Part shown: positions 26,169 to 37,101 of the stretch, piece by piece | Position numbering within the stretch: the stretch's first letter is position 1 | Layout: each line of letters begins with the position of its first letter | Source: Thiohalomonas denitrificans | GTDB lineage: Bacteria; Pseudomonadota; Gammaproteobacteria; Thiohalomonadales; Thiohalomonadaceae | Direction: 5' to 3' | NCBI RefSeq assembly: GCF_016841685.1 | Contig: NZ_JAENYR010000005.1 | Span: 1 to 64,000 of the forward strand | Length of the DNA stretch: 64,000 nt | Program-made: the position numbers and the translations under genes | Notes under the pieces: generated by a model | Told to the model about the DNA's origin: nothing | The model's database searches: none | The model's input: the letters and a program-made list of their open reading frames with translations, nothing else

Positions 26169-26739
26169 CTCACTCTCGTTCATCTTTCTCAATGCCTTCA
26201 TTATCAACAACTTTGTGCTGGCACTGTTTCTGGGCATCTGTCCATTCCTGGGCGTATCCGGAAAGCTGCAGACGGCTTGGTCGATGGGCCTTGCTACCGC
26301 CCTGGTGATGCTCATCAGTTCGGTTTCGGCCTACGTCATCAATAGTCTGCTGGTGGAGTTCGGTCTCGAATTCCTGCGGCTCATCTGTTACATCGCAGTG
26401 ATCGCCTCGGCCGTACAGCTGGTGGAAATGGCCATGAAGAAGTTCAGCCCCACGCTGTTCCGGGCACTGGGGATCTTCCTTCCGCTGATCACCACCAACT
26501 GCGCCATTTTGGGACTGGCGCTGTTTCAGACTTTCAACGAGTACAACTTCCTGCAGTCGGTCGTCTACAGCCTTGGCGCAGGTGCGGGCTTTATGCTGGC
26601 TATCGTGCTGATGGCCGGCCTGCGGGAAAAACTGGAACTGGCGGAGGTGCCGAGCATCAGCCAGGGCGCTGCGATGAGCCTCATGCTGGCGGGCATCCTT
26701 TCGCTCTCCTTCATGGGCTTTGCCGGACTCGGTGGGTAG
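26161..26739 (+). CDS. rnfA: Rnf complex subunit A
   Basis: Integral membrane subunit of 192 aa with six helices, homologous to NqrE. LGICPFLGVSG and TTNCAILGLALF carry the two cysteines that, with those of RnfE, hold the membrane [2Fe-2S] cluster. The ATG at 26161 overlaps the end of rnfE by eight bases, so translation is coupled. It completes the order B-nifJ-C-D-G-E-A. No RnfH-type gene follows; a small Cys-rich membrane protein gene does. Confidence 0.96.
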   Translation: MPDSLSFIFLNAFIINNFVLALFLGICPFLGVSGKLQTAWSMGLATALVMLISSVSAYVINSLLVEFGLEFLRLICYIAVIASAVQLVEMAMKKFSPTLFRALGIFLPLITTNCAILGLALFQTFNEYNFLQSVVYSLGAGAGFMLAIVLMAGLREKLELAEVPSISQGAAMSLMLAGILSLSFMGFAGLGG

Positions 26740-27080
26740 CACTCCAATGCGGAATCAAGTAGCCGAAAACAGGCTTGCACCGCAGAGGCGCAGAGTTCGC
26801 CGACGAGTACGCAGGGATTTTTCAAAAGAGGTGCGACTTCAATTCACCGCAAAGGCGCAAAGAGCGCCAGGGAAAAACAGGATTACACCGCGACAGTGGG
26901 GATCTAGAGGCACGGTTCGTTGCCACGACTTCCTGGATTCCCGCCTTCGCGGGAATGACAGCCGAACGGTGACTGTGGGCACATGGAAATTTGGCGAACA
27001 TCTCTGCAAATTGCGCGCCTCTGCTGTGAATTTTTCGCTTTCTTTGCGTCTTTGCGGTTAACCAGAGGGGTTTACTAACC
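26740..27080. repeat. composite CCGCAAAG-family repeats between rnfA and the small membrane protein
   Basis: Arms of the type ACCGCAGAGGCGCAGAG (26779) and ACCGCAAAGGCGCAAAGAGC (26844) face CGCGCCTCTGCTGTGAA (27018) and TTTGCGTCTTTGCGGTTA (27044). A 27-base fragment of the REP-like element, TGGATTCCCGCCTTCGCGGG followed by AATGACA, lies at 26934-26960. No credible gene is seen. The element would be transcribed as a long imperfect hairpin. Confidence 0.7.
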
Positions 27081-27266
27081 ATGATTAATTATTTCTTTGC
27101 AATGGGCCTCATCATGCTGCTGCTCTTGGGCTGGGTCTCGGTTCAGCATCTGGCGCGCCTGTTTGCCAAGCGCGATCCGCAGTTTGGAGCCGTCCGCGAG
27201 GATGGCGGTGGTTGCGGCACCGGTTGTCTTTGCCGTGGCGGAAGTTCCTGTAAAAGCCGGAACTAA
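27081..27266 (+). CDS. small membrane protein with Cys-rich tail
   Basis: Protein of 61 aa. One transmembrane helix (about 4-22, FFAMGLIMLLLLGWVSV) is followed by a basic segment and a tail with five cysteines (GCGTGCLCRGGSSCKS). The layout recalls the FeoB-associated Cys-rich membrane proteins and other small redox or metal-binding anchors. It has a CCAGAGGGG sequence upstream and follows the rnf genes on the same strand. It could bind iron or an iron-sulfur cluster for Rnf maturation or electron entry; I know of no assigned function. Confidence 0.6.
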   Translation: MINYFFAMGLIMLLLLGWVSVQHLARLFAKRDPQFGAVREDGGGCGTGCLCRGGSSCKSRN

Positions 27267-27514
27267 CCCAGACTATTCACCGCAAAGACGCAAAGGACGC
27301 AAAGCTTTGATTACACCGCACCGTGTATTATCGCCATGGTTCTTCCGTTTCCGTTGTTTTTCGGTTATGTGTGCCGATAAGCAATTGAATATTTGCGCTC
27401 TTGGCATCTTTGCGGTGAATTCGTGAAGTCTCCGGGCTAATTGGCTCAATTCGCCGCGAGGAACCTTTGATCTCTTTGCGGCTAAACGTTTTATCGACGA
27501 TGTGGGGGAGTAAC
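27267..27514. repeat. CCGCAAAG-family repeats before ppsA
   Basis: CACCGCAAAGACGCAAAGGA (27280) faces TTGGCATCTTTGCGGTGAAT (27402), and a further half arm CTTTGCGGCTAAACG lies at 27474-27488. The gap holds no gene. Confidence 0.65.
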
Positions 27515-29926
27515 GTGGCGGACGAATACATCATCTGGTTCGACAAACTGGGCATGGACGACGTGGCACGGGTCGGCGGCAAGAACGCATCCCTTGGGGA
27601 AATGATCAGCGGGCTGGCGTCCGCCGGTGTGCGCGTACCGGGAGGATTCGCAACCACTGCCCATGCCTTTCGTGACTTTTTGCGCCACGACCGCCTGGCG
27701 GATCGCATCGACGGGCTGCTGGAAAAACTCGACGTGGAAGATGTCGATGCGCTGGTCGAGACCGGTGCCACCATTCGGCAGTGGATCATCGACACGCCCT
27801 TTCCTGAGCCCCTGCATGCCGCCATCACCTCGGCCTACGGGAGGATGGCCGGTGAACACCAGGGCGAGTTGGCGGTGGCGGTGCGCTCCTCGGCGACCGC
27901 CGAAGATCTTCCCGACGCCAGCTTTGCGGGTCAGCAGGAGACGTTCCTGAACGTCCGGGGCCTCGACGATGTACTGATCGCCGTGAAGCATGTGTTTGCT
28001 TCCCTCTATAACGATCGAGCCATCGCTTATCGCGTGCACCAGAACTTCACTCATGCGGAGGTGGCGCTTTCGGCAGGTATCCAGCGCATGGTGCGCTCGG
28101 ATATCGGGGCCGCCGGCGTGATGTTCACCCTCGATACCGAGTCCGGGTTCCGGGATGTGGTCTTTATCACCGGAGCCTATGGCCTCGGCGAGACCGTGGT
28201 TCAGGGCGCGGTCAACCCTGATGAGTTCTATGTCTACAAGCCAACTCTCGCCAAGGGTAATCCGGCCGTGCTTAGCCGCGCACCGGGCACCAAGGCCATA
28301 AAGATGGTCTACAGCGACCAGGCAGGGCATGGTAATTCCGTGAAGACAGTCGACGTGGACGAGGAAGAGCGGCTTCGCTTCTGTCTCACCGATGCACAGG
28401 TGGAGGAGCTGGCACGCCAAGCCATGACCATCGAAAAGCACTACCGACGGCCGATGGATATCGAGTGGGCGCTCGATGGCGAAGAGGGTGCGCTCTATAT
28501 CGTACAGGCACGTCCGGAGACGGTGAAAAGCCGGGGCGGACAGGTGATTGAGCGCTACAGCCTGAAAAAACCCGGGGTGGTTCTGGCCTCCGGCCGCGCT
28601 ATCGGGCAGAAGATCGGAACCGGCCCCGCACGGGTGATCAAAAACGTCAAAGAGATGAACCGGGTCCAGCACGGCGATGTTCTGGTTACCGACATGACCG
28701 ATCCCGACTGGGAGCCGGTCATGAAACGGGCGGCGGCGATTGTCACCAATCGGGGGGGCCGGACCTGTCATGCAGCGATCATCGCCCGTGAGCTGGGGAT
28801 CCCCGCCGTAGTCGGCACCGGCGACGCCAGCTCACTTATCACGGAGGGTCAGAAGGTCACGGTCTCCTGTGCCGAGGGGGATACCGGCTACATCTACAAA
28901 GGGCAACTGGCCTTCGAGGTCAAGACCGCACACGCCGACAAAATGCCCGACCTGCCGGTCAAGATCATGATGAACGTCGGCAATCCGGGCCGCGCCTTCG
29001 ATTTCGCCAACCTGCCCAACGCGGGGGTCGGCCTGGCCCGCCTCGAATTCATCATCAACGCCATGATCGGGGTCCATCCCCGGGCGCTTCTGGAATTCGA
29101 AAAGCAGCCACCGGAGCTCCAGGAGCAGATCCGCAAGAAAATGGCAGGCTACGCGACTCCCGTGGACTTCTATGTCGAAAAGCTGGCCGAGGGCATCAGC
29201 ACGCTGGCGGCAGCCTTTTACCCGCAGCCGGTCATCGTCCGCATGTCGGATTTCAAGTCCAACGAATACGCCAATCTGCTGGGCGGCAGCCGATACGAGC
29301 CTCAGGAAGAGAATCCCATGATTGGATTCCGCGGCGCTGCACGGTATCTCTCCGAGACTTTCCGCCCCTGCTTCGACCTCGAGTGCCGGGCGCTTCGCAA
29401 GGTGCGGGACGAAATGGGACTCACCAATGTGGAGGTCATGATCCCCTTCGCCCGGACCGTGGACGAGGCGAAAGGCGTGATCGACCTGTTGAGGGAGAAC
29501 GGACTGGAGCGGGGCAAGAACGGGTTGCGGGTGATCATGATGTGCGAAATCCCGTCAAACGCGATCCTCGCGGACGAATTCCTGGAACACTTCGATGGCT
29601 TCTCTATCGGCTCCAATGATCTGACCCAGTTGACGCTGGGTCTGGATCGCGACTCGGGGTTGATCGCATCCTTGTTCGATGAACGCAACGCGGCCGTCAA
29701 GAGACTCTTCTCCATGGCCATTGAGGCGTGCCGCAAACAGGGAAAATACATCGGTATCTGCGGGCAAGGTCCATCCGATTACCCGGACCTTGCAAAGTGG
29801 CTGTTTGATCGCGGCATCAGCAGCATCTCACTGAATCCCGATACCGTGATCGAGACCTGGCTACACCTGGCCGGCAAAACGGTCGACGAAGAGGACAACG
29901 CAACGGCAGGAGGATCCGTCGCCTGA
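27515..29926 (+). CDS. ppsA: phosphoenolpyruvate synthase
   Basis: Converts pyruvate + ATP to PEP + AMP + phosphate, the gluconeogenic entry step. It has 803 aa, near the family norm of about 790. The ATP-grasp N domain contains [11 protein letters not shown] and [20 protein letters not shown]. The swivelling domain carries the phosphorylated His in [15 protein letters not shown], and the PEP-binding barrel has [10 protein letters not shown] and [17 protein letters not shown] lies four bases before the GTG at 27515, which is chosen over an ATG 16 codons upstream. Placement behind PFOR and Rnf suggests pyruvate made with ferredoxin is carried on to PEP. PpsR, encoded next, probably switches it by phosphorylation. 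Confidence 0.97.
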   Translation: MADEYIIWFDKLGMDDVARVGGKNASLGEMISGLASAGVRVPGGFATTAHAFRDFLRHDRLADRIDGLLEKLDVEDVDALVETGATIRQWIIDTPFPEPLHAAITSAYGRMAGEHQGELAVAVRSSATAEDLPDASFAGQQETFLNVRGLDDVLIAVKHVFASLYNDRAIAYRVHQNFTHAEVALSAGIQRMVRSDIGAAGVMFTLDTESGFRDVVFITGAYGLGETVVQGAVNPDEFYVYKPTLAKGNPAVLSRAPGTKAIKMVYSDQAGHGNSVKTVDVDEEERLRFCLTDAQVEELARQAMTIEKHYRRPMDIEWALDGEEGALYIVQARPETVKSRGGQVIERYSLKKPGVVLASGRAIGQKIGTGPARVIKNVKEMNRVQHGDVLVTDMTDPDWEPVMKRAAAIVTNRGGRTCHAAIIARELGIPAVVGTGDASSLITEGQKVTVSCAEGDTGYIYKGQLAFEVKTAHADKMPDLPVKIMMNVGNPGRAFDFANLPNAGVGLARLEFIINAMIGVHPRALLEFEKQPPELQEQIRKKMAGYATPVDFYVEKLAEGISTLAAAFYPQPVIVRMSDFKSNEYANLLGGSRYEPQEENPMIGFRGAARYLSETFRPCFDLECRALRKVRDEMGLTNVEVMIPFARTVDEAKGVIDLLRENGLERGKNGLRVIMMCEIPSNAILADEFLEHFDGFSIGSNDLTQLTLGLDRDSGLIASLFDERNAAVKRLFSMAIEACRKQGKYIGICGQGPSDYPDLAKWLFDRGISSISLNPDTVIETWLHLAGKTVDEEDNATAGGSVA

Positions 29927-30504
29927 CCTGCCACAATCATAAACCCCTGTAGGTCAGCCTTCAGGCCGTCATCAAGTTGGACCCGGCCACCAGCCCATAG
30001 GGCGTGCCGGCTGTCCATCTGTAGGTCGGCCTTCAGGCCGTCATCGAGTTGGACGGCTACCTTGGTGGACACAAAGATCGAAAAACCGGACGGCCCAAGG
30101 CCGTGTTCGCCCAGAGGGCTGGGCTCCTACGAAAAACCGGAGGCACTGGCCGGTAGAGCCCATGGATTGCATCGCAAGACGGAACTGCATGTCTTGCGCT
30201 GCAAGACATGAAGTCTCGGGGATTGGTCCATTATTGCGCCAAACAAATTCCTTTTGGCACAATAAGTTGCATGCAATCCATATCAGGAGGCGCGCCCCCG
30301 CGGCGATTTTCGTCACGGTCAGTGTCGTGCCGGGCGACCTCCTGCCGGAAACAAAGGCAATAGTCCCCGTCGGAGCTACACCGGCAGGAGCCGGCAGTGT
30401 TAATAAAAGATCAGGGTAAACGTCTTGGCGATCTCCGATCGGCCTTGACCCCTGCAATTTCCCACAGGAGACTTTCTATCTCCGTGTTCCCAGTGGTTAA
30501 TTCT
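29927..30504. repeat. repeat-rich gap between ppsA and ppsR
   Basis: Two direct copies of CTGTAGGTCRGCCTTCAGGC (29947 and 30019), each continuing for about 15 further matching bases, come first. 30110-30160 contains GCTCCTAC and GGCCGGTAG palindrome pieces. 30162-30281 is a branched hairpin element described separately. 30286-30350 is a copy of the AGGAGGCGCGCC palindrome. 30480-30497 is the right arm of a CCACGGGG palindrome. No credible gene was found. Confidence 0.7.
30162..30281. repeat. branched inverted-repeat element with two inner hairpins
   Basis: The outer arms ATGGATTGCAT (30162) and ATGCAATCCAT (30271) are perfect. Inside are CATGTCTTG/CAAGACATG (30188-30210, perfect 9-base stem, 5-base loop) and TTATTGCGCCAAA/TTTGGCACAATAA (30231-30265, 12 of 13 paired). 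It folds as a three-way junction. It may be a miniature mobile element or a structured RNA. Confidence 0.6.
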
Positions 30505-31326
30505 ATGCGCCGTTCCGTTTTCTTCCTGTCCGATCACACCGGCATTACCGCCGAGACGCTGGGCCGTAGCCTGTTGACCCAGTTTGACGGGATCGATTTT
30601 CACCAGACCAGCTGGCCTTTTCTCGACAACATCGAAAAGGCCGAAAGTGCAGTGAGCCGCATAAACCGGGCTGCCCGTGAGGACGGCTGCCGCCCGCTGG
30701 TGTTCTCGACCATCGTCGATACGGAGGTACGCAAGGTCATCCTCGCCTGCCGGGGCGCCGTATTCGATTTTTTCGATGCCTTTAACGACAGACTGGAGAG
30801 CGAACTGGGACAACCGGCACTGCATGTCACCGGCCGTTCCCACGGCATCAGGGATTTTCAGCGCTACACATCCCGTATCGATGCACTCAACTTTTCGCTG
30901 GCCAATGATGACGGACTGATGGCCAGCAACTATCCCGCCTCGGACATCATTCTGATCGGCGTTTCCCGCTCGGGAAAGACGCCCACCTGCCTCTATCTGG
31001 CGCTGCAGTACGGCGTGCTCGCGGCCAATTACCCGCTGACCGAGGATGATCTCAAGGAGGGCCTGCTTCCAAAAGCACTCGCTCCCTACCGTGATCGCCT
31101 TTTCGGGCTGACGATAGACCCTGACCGTCTGCATCGAATTCGAACGGAACGCTATCCCGACAGCCGTTATTCTCAGCTAAAGCAGTGCCGATTCGAGATC
31201 GATACTGTCGAGTCCCTTTACCGTCGGGAGGCAATACCGTTTCTCAACACCACCTCCATGTCCATTGAGGAAATCGCCGCCACCATCATGCAACGGGCTG
31301 GTATTCAGCGCCGTCTGTATGGCTAA
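30505..31326 (+). CDS. ppsR: PEP synthase regulatory protein (kinase/pyrophosphorylase)
   Basis: Bifunctional serine/threonine kinase and phosphotransferase of 273 aa that inactivates PEP synthase with ADP and reactivates it with phosphate. The DUF299 signature VFFLSDHTGITAETLG is at the N terminus. The P-loop is IGVSRSGKTPTCLYLA (about 150-165). It lies directly downstream of its target ppsA on the same strand. The ATG at 30505 gives the family length; a longer frame would run into the repeat upstream. Confidence 0.95.
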   Translation: MRRSVFFLSDHTGITAETLGRSLLTQFDGIDFHQTSWPFLDNIEKAESAVSRINRAAREDGCRPLVFSTIVDTEVRKVILACRGAVFDFFDAFNDRLESELGQPALHVTGRSHGIRDFQRYTSRIDALNFSLANDDGLMASNYPASDIILIGVSRSGKTPTCLYLALQYGVLAANYPLTEDDLKEGLLPKALAPYRDRLFGLTIDPDRLHRIRTERYPDSRYSQLKQCRFEIDTVESLYRREAIPFLNTTSMSIEEIAATIMQRAGIQRRLYG

Positions 31327-31381
31327 GAACCTGTCCAAGAATAGCGGCCGTCACCCACGTGTTCGGGTTTCCTGCAGACAC

Positions 31382-31410
31382 AAAAAAAGCCCGCGAGACG
31401 GGCTTTTTTG
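31382..31410 (+). terminator. intrinsic terminator after ppsR
   Basis: AAAAAAAGCCCG-CGAGA-CGGGCTTTTTT: a GC-rich stem flanked by A and T runs, 56 bases after the ppsR stop. It could act in both directions. Confidence 0.85.
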
Positions 31411-31458
31411 TAATAGTCAGCCCCGATGTCACCTATGTGTCAGCTGGGGCCAGAGATG

Positions 31459-31486
31459 AAAAAACCCGGATGAGGTCCGGGTTTTT
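31459..31486 (-). terminator. intrinsic terminator of tRNA-Pro
   Basis: AAAAACCCGGA-TGAGG-TCCGGGTTTTT, 28 bases beyond the 3' end of tRNA-Pro on the minus strand. It also faces the ppsR side. Confidence 0.8.
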
Positions 31487-31513
31487 AAGTTGCTGTTTTT
31501 ATCAGCTTTTATA

Positions 31514-31590
31514 TGGTCGGAGCGGGGAGATTCGAACTCCCGACCCCCACAACCCCATTGTGGTGCGCTACCAGGCTGCGCTACGCTCCG
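31514..31590 (-). tRNA. tRNA-Pro (anticodon GGG)
   Basis: A 77-base cloverleaf with acceptor CGGAGCG/CGCTCCG, T-loop TTCGAAT and encoded CCA. The anticodon stem CCACA/TGTGG closes the loop ATGGGGT, giving anticodon GGG. Confidence 0.97.
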
Positions 31591-31659
31591 AAAACCGGTC
31601 TTCCCGTCGGGAAGCGCGGTATGATACACAACTGAAAGAAAAACCGAAACATGAATCGG

Positions 31660-32016
31660 TCAATGTTTCAGGATATCCAGCACCCCTTCAAGCTCCATGC
31701 GGATCTGGCGGATGATCTGCTGACTCTGTTGTGAATCGGCCTTGGCCGGCTCACTCTCGAGCTGTTGCCGCGCACCGCCGATGGTAAATCCCTGTTCGTA
31801 GAGCAGGCTGCGGATCTGGCGGATCATCATGACATCCTGCCGCTGGTAGTAACGGCGGTTGCCCCGCCGTTTTACCGGCTTCAGTTGCGGGAATTCCTGC
31901 TCCCAATATCGCAGCACATGCGGCTTTACGGCACAGAGTTCGCTGACTTCGCCGATGGCAAAATAACGTTTTCCCGGGATGGGCGGAAGCTCGTTATTGT
32001 TGCTGGGTTCCAGCAT
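31660..32016 (-). CDS. MerR-family regulator
   Basis: Protein of 118 aa with a MerR winged-helix domain: [20 protein letters not shown], then EQEF, then [16 protein letters not shown] short C-terminal coiled coil (about 85-115) lacks metal-binding cysteines. It overlaps the end of ihfA by 23 bases. A MerR gene of this size after ihfA is a conserved arrangement in many gammaproteobacteria; its target is not known. Confidence 0.9.
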   Translation of the reverse strand: MLEPSNNNELPPIPGKRYFAIGEVSELCAVKPHVLRYWEQEFPQLKPVKRRGNRRYYQRQDVMMIRQIRSLLYEQGFTIGGARQQLESEPAKADSQQSQQIIRQIRMELEGVLDILKH

Positions 32017-32296
32017 AAGCCTCTACCCGCTGCTTGAGTTTCTGACCGGGACGGAAGGTCACCACCCGACGGGCCGTGATGGGGATCTCTTCGCCGGTCT
32101 TGGGGTTGCGACCCGGTCGCTGTTTCTTGTCACGAAGATCGAAATTACCGAACCCCGACAACTTGACCTGCTGTCCCTCTTCCAGTGCCCTTCGAATCTC
32201 CTCGAAGAACATCTCGACGAGCTCCTTCGCCTCGCGTTTATTGAGGCCGAGCTCTTCGAACAATTGTTCCGCAATCGCTGCTTTGGTAAGCGCCAT
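31994..32296 (-). CDS. ihfA: integration host factor subunit alpha
   Basis: Protein of 100 aa of the HU/IHF family. The beta-arm carries [12 protein letters not shown], with the Pro that intercalates at DNA kinks, and [15 protein letters not shown] is the alpha-subunit N terminus. With IhfB (51715-52035) it forms the DNA-bending heterodimer. It starts one base after pheT ends, matching the pheST-ihfA order of E. coli. Confidence 0.97.
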   Translation of the reverse strand: MALTKAAIAEQLFEELGLNKREAKELVEMFFEEIRRALEEGQQVKLSGFGNFDLRDKKQRPGRNPKTGEEIPITARRVVTFRPGQKLKQRVEAYAGTQQQ

Positions 32297-32297
32297 A

Positions 32298-34676
32298 TCA
32301 CTCTCTCAATGAAGCGCCCAGCTGGTTGCCAAGCGTTGTCACTACTCCGTCGATGACGGCGTCGACTTCTTCGTCGGTTAGAGTGCGTGATTGCGACTGC
32401 AAGGTCAAGCGTAAGGCCAGACTTTTTCTACTGGAATCAATGTGTTCGCCCTCATAGACGTCAAAAAACTTTAACTCACGCAGGATCTCGGGAGCAGCTG
32501 CGCGGGCGCACTCCGCCACCTTTGCGGCCGGCATGTCCCGCTCCACGACAACGGCGATATCACGGCGGATGGCCGGAAAACGCGACAATTCGTGGAATTG
32601 GGGCAGCCGTCCATGGGTAACGGCATCAAGCCGCACCTCAAAGATAAAAGCCCGCGCCGACAGGTCGAGGCTGGCTTCGACAGAGGGATGCAGCGCCCCT
32701 ATCCAGCCAATCGCCTCACCGTCGAGCCGGATGAGGGCCGACTGACCCGGATGCAGTGCCGGATGTTCAGCCGCTTCAAACGTCACATTCTCAGCCCGGC
32801 CGGACAGATGGAACAGTTCCTCGACGTCGCCTTTGACGTCGAAGAAATCCACCGGTCGATTGGGGCTGCCCCACTGTTCCGGCAAGGCGCTGCCCGCGAC
32901 CACTCCGGCGAGCATCGGCTCCTGACGGGTCTCTTCCCCCGAACGCAGAAACCGCAGCCCGGTTTCAAACAGGCGAACACGCCCCTGCTGACGGTTCAGA
33001 TTGCGGATCAGCGCCGGGATCAGTCCTGACCAGAGCGTCGTGCGCATCACGGAAAGGTCAGCGGAGATGGGGTTGGCCAGCGGTATTGCGTCGGCCTCCG
33101 GGTCCAAAACCTCCTGGACACGGGGCTCGACGAAGCTGTAGGTAATCGCTTCCTGGTAACCGCGATCCACCAGGAGACGACGCAGGCGCGTCAGCGGCAC
33201 CTCGGCTTCCGGCTCGGTACGCATAACCAGTGGCGCAGTGGGCGCGCAACCCGGCAGGTTGTTGTATCCGACCACCCGCGCCACCTCTTCGATCAGATCC
33301 TCCTCAATACGAATATCGAAGCGGAAACTGGGGGGCGTCACCATCCAGCCGGCGTCGATCGAAGTCACTCCCATATCGAGACGCTCGAGCACATCCTGGA
33401 CCTGCCCGGCAGGGATTTCGCTACCGAGTACCCGGGTAATCCGTTGGTGGCGTATCGCAACCGGTGTCCGCGCTGGAAGATACTCTTCGGAGACCACTTC
33501 AATGACCGGCCCCGGCCTGCCGCCGGTAATCCCAAGCAGTAACTCGGTGGCGCGCTCAATCGCACACTGCTGCAGCTGCGCGTCCACGCCGCGCTCGAAT
33601 CGGTGAGACGAGTCGGTATGCAGGCCATAGCCCCGTGCCCGTCCGGCAATCCGGGTGGGTTCGAAAAAAGCACTCTCCAAAAAGATATCCCGGGTCTGCT
33701 CCGAAACCCCGGAGGCCTCTCCCCCCATGATACCCGCTAGTGCCAGCGGGCCGCTGCCGTCGGCAATGACCAGATCCTCACTGCTCAGCGTGATTTTTTC
33801 ACCAGTCAGCAGTACGAGAGTTTCCCCCTCTTCCGCCTTTCGCACCCAAATGCCGCTCCGTAACCGATTCAGGTCGAAGCCATGCATCGGCTGCCCCAAT
33901 TCGAGCAGAACGTAATTGGTAACGTCAACGACCGGCCCGAGCGAACGGATGCCGCTGCGGCGTAACCGTTCACGCATCCAGACGGGGGTTTCGGCGGTCG
34001 CATCGATCCCGCGGATCACTCGTCCCACATAACGGGCGCAATCCACCGGCGCATCGACTTCAACCGGGAAGGTGTCCTCTATGACCGGACTGACACTTTC
34101 CATGTGAGGCCCATTGACGTCCATCCGATTGAGGGCTCCCACTTCACGGGCAATACCGACAATGCTCAGGCAGTCTGCACGGTTGGGTGTCAGGCCCAGC
34201 TCGATACTGACGTCATCCAGTTCCAGGTAGTCGCGGATGCTGGTGCCGATCGGCGCATCGGCCTGCAGTTCCATCAGCCCATCAGAGGCTTCGGCAAGTC
34301 CCAGCTCCTTGGCAGAGCAGAGCATTCCCCGGGAGGGAACGCCGCGAAGCTTGGCCTTCTTGATCTTGAAGTCGCCGGGCAGACGGGCGCCGACCACGGC
34401 GGTGGGAACACGCATGCCCTCGTGGACGTTGGAGGCACCGCAGACGATATCCAGAGGTTCGCCCTCTCCCACATCCACTTTGCACACCCGAAGCTTGTCC
34501 GCATCCGGATGAGGCTCGACATGGAGCACGTGACCCACAACGACACCGTCAAAGGCCGGTGCCGCCGGCTCGATGGCGTCGACCTCCAGACCCGCCATCG
34601 TCAACTGGTCGGCCAGCTCCCGGGTGGATACCCGGGGGTCAACCCACTCCCGCAACCATCTCTCGCTGAATCGCAT
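32298..34676 (-). CDS. pheT: phenylalanyl-tRNA synthetase beta subunit
   Basis: Beta chain of 792 aa of the alpha2-beta2 enzyme that charges tRNA-Phe. In order: the N-terminal B1 part ([16 protein letters not shown]), a tRNA-binding OB domain ([20 protein letters not shown]), the B3/B4 editing domain, B5, the catalytic-like core, and a C-terminal FDX-ACB anticodon domain ([15 protein letters not shown]). It is preceded by pheS with a 42-base gap. Confidence 0.97.
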   Translation of the reverse strand: MRFSERWLREWVDPRVSTRELADQLTMAGLEVDAIEPAAPAFDGVVVGHVLHVEPHPDADKLRVCKVDVGEGEPLDIVCGASNVHEGMRVPTAVVGARLPGDFKIKKAKLRGVPSRGMLCSAKELGLAEASDGLMELQADAPIGTSIRDYLELDDVSIELGLTPNRADCLSIVGIAREVGALNRMDVNGPHMESVSPVIEDTFPVEVDAPVDCARYVGRVIRGIDATAETPVWMRERLRRSGIRSLGPVVDVTNYVLLELGQPMHGFDLNRLRSGIWVRKAEEGETLVLLTGEKITLSSEDLVIADGSGPLALAGIMGGEASGVSEQTRDIFLESAFFEPTRIAGRARGYGLHTDSSHRFERGVDAQLQQCAIERATELLLGITGGRPGPVIEVVSEEYLPARTPVAIRHQRITRVLGSEIPAGQVQDVLERLDMGVTSIDAGWMVTPPSFRFDIRIEEDLIEEVARVVGYNNLPGCAPTAPLVMRTEPEAEVPLTRLRRLLVDRGYQEAITYSFVEPRVQEVLDPEADAIPLANPISADLSVMRTTLWSGLIPALIRNLNRQQGRVRLFETGLRFLRSGEETRQEPMLAGVVAGSALPEQWGSPNRPVDFFDVKGDVEELFHLSGRAENVTFEAAEHPALHPGQSALIRLDGEAIGWIGALHPSVEASLDLSARAFIFEVRLDAVTHGRLPQFHELSRFPAIRRDIAVVVERDMPAAKVAECARAAAPEILRELKFFDVYEGEHIDSSRKSLALRLTLQSQSRTLTDEEVDAVIDGVVTTLGNQLGASLRE

Positions 34677-34718
34677 AGGTTCGAATCTTGTAAGCCGTGT
34701 TATTAGAGCCCGGTGGGA

Positions 34719-35753
<1,035 letters not shown>

Positions 35754-35796
35754 TTAAATGGCGCGGGCGTAACCAGCACCCCCGGCACCCAAACAG

Positions 35797-35829
35797 AAAA
35801 GGGGAAGGCATTGGCAGCCTTCCCCTTTT
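35797..35829 (-). terminator. terminator or attenuator between rplT and pheS
   Basis: AAAAGGGGAAGGC and GCCTTCCCCTTTT form a perfect 13-base stem with a 7-base loop. On the minus strand it is followed by TCTGTTT. Its position upstream of pheS allows either partial termination after rplT or phenylalanine-linked attenuation; no Phe-rich leader peptide was recognised. Confidence 0.75.
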
Positions 35830-35900
35830 CCTCGATCTGGCGTCGGACCGTCATGGTGACTGTGATCGGACAGCCTCCTGGCCCCGGCAAAAGGTGCGGT

Positions 35901-36260
35901 TTACGCTGCCAGCGCTGCCTTCGCCTTATCCGCCAGGGCGCCAAAGGCAGCCTTGTCGAAAACAGCGATATCAGCCAGCACCTTGCGGTCGACTTCCACG
36001 TTGGCTTTCTTCAGGCCGTTGATGAAGCGGCTATAGGAGAGTCCACACTCGCGCGAAGCAGCATTGATACGCACGATCCACAGGTTGCGGAACTGGCGTT
36101 TACGCTGACGGCGATCGCGATAGGCATACTGACCGGCCTTGATGACCGCCTGCTTGGCAACGCGGAATACATTCTTGCGACGGCCGTAGTAACCCTTGGC
36201 CTGAGAAAGAATCTTTTTATGCTTGGCGCGTGCGTTGACGCCACGTTTAACTCTGGGCAT
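35901..36260 (-). CDS. rplT: 50S ribosomal protein L20
   Basis: Protein of 119 aa, basic, starting [20 protein letters not shown], the diagnostic L20 N terminus. It binds 23S rRNA early in 50S assembly and in enterobacteria represses rpmI-rplT translation. It follows rpmI by 17 bases. Confidence 0.98.
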   Translation of the reverse strand: MPRVKRGVNARAKHKKILSQAKGYYGRRKNVFRVAKQAVIKAGQYAYRDRRQRKRQFRNLWIVRINAASRECGLSYSRFINGLKKANVEVDRKVLADIAVFDKAAFGALADKAKAALAA

Positions 36261-36277
36261 TGCTCGTCATCTCCCCT

Positions 36278-36475
36278 TTAACTGTACGGAAGCATTTTCG
36301 CCACGAGACGTACATCCGCCTCATGAACGGTGCTGGGCGAACGCAGTTGGCGTTTCCGCTTCGTGCTCTTCTTGGTGAGGATATGACGGCGGTGCGACTG
36401 GTTACGCTTGAACCCGCCCGAGGCGGTGCGCTTGAAGCGCTTGGCCGCGCCCCGATTGGTTTTCATCTTTGGCAT
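36278..36475 (-). CDS. rpmI: 50S ribosomal protein L35
   Basis: Protein of 65 aa starting [20 protein letters not shown], the L35 signature. It lies 98 bases after infC. A hairpin ATAGGCA/TGCCTAT overlaps the infC stop (36556-36576) and could belong to the L20 control region known in E. coli, though no sequence match was tested. Confidence 0.98.
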   Translation of the reverse strand: MPKMKTNRGAAKRFKRTASGGFKRNQSHRRHILTKKSTKRKRQLRSPSTVHEADVRLVAKMLPYS

Positions 36476-36573
36476 GTCTTTCCAAAACTCCGCATTTTCA
36501 TTTCATTACGCGTACGTTTGTGACCGGGCACCTTACGGCAGACGGTAGCACGCAGTGGATAGGCAACGGCTGC

Positions 36574-37098
36574 CTATTGCTTCTTCTTGGGGACGATGAT
36601 CATGATCATTTGCCGCCCCTCCATTTTCGGGAACTGCTCGACGACCCCGAGACCCTCGAGATCCGCTTCAACCCGTTTTAGGAGTTTGCGACCTAGATCC
36701 TGATGGGCCATTTCACGACCGCGAAACCGCAGTGTGACCTTGACCCTGTCCCCGGCTTCAAGGAAACGCACCAGGTTGCGCAGTTTTACCTGGTAGTCTC
36801 CTATGTCCGTTCCCGGACGGAACTTCACTTCTTTCAGTTGGACCTGTTTCTGCTTCTTTTTGGCCGCCTGCTTCTTCTTGTTCTCTTCAAAGATGAATTT
36901 ACCGTGATCCATGATACGGCAAACCGGCGGCTTGGCCTCGGGGGCCACTTCCACCAAATCCATGTCCACATCGGCGGCGGCGCTTAACGCCTCCTCAATG
37001 GACACAACTCCGACCTGATTGGAATCCTGATCTATGAGGCGGACTTCAGGTACTCTGATTTGATCGTTCAGACGCACCTGTTTATCTTTGGCAGCGAT
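36574..37098 (-). CDS. infC: translation initiation factor IF-3, ATC start
   Basis: IF-3 of about 174 aa: N domain ([20 protein letters not shown]), a Lys/Gln-rich linker ([20 protein letters not shown]) and C domain ([33 protein letters not shown]). The frame is open upstream of the GTG at 37077, and GGAGGG sits seven bases before an ATC at 37098, while the GTG has no ribosome site. I therefore place the start at ATC, in line with the rare AUU start of E. coli infC that IF-3 uses to repress itself. The stop of thrS lies between the Shine-Dalgarno and this codon. Confidence 0.9.
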   Translation of the reverse strand: MAAKDKQVRLNDQIRVPEVRLIDQDSNQVGVVSIEEALSAAADVDMDLVEVAPEAKPPVCRIMDHGKFIFEENKKKQAAKKKQKQVQLKEVKFRPGTDIGDYQVKLRNLVRFLEAGDRVKVTLRFRGREMAHQDLGRKLLKRVEADLEGLGVVEQFPKMEGRQMIMIIVPKKKQ

Positions 37099-37101
37099 CC
37101 T

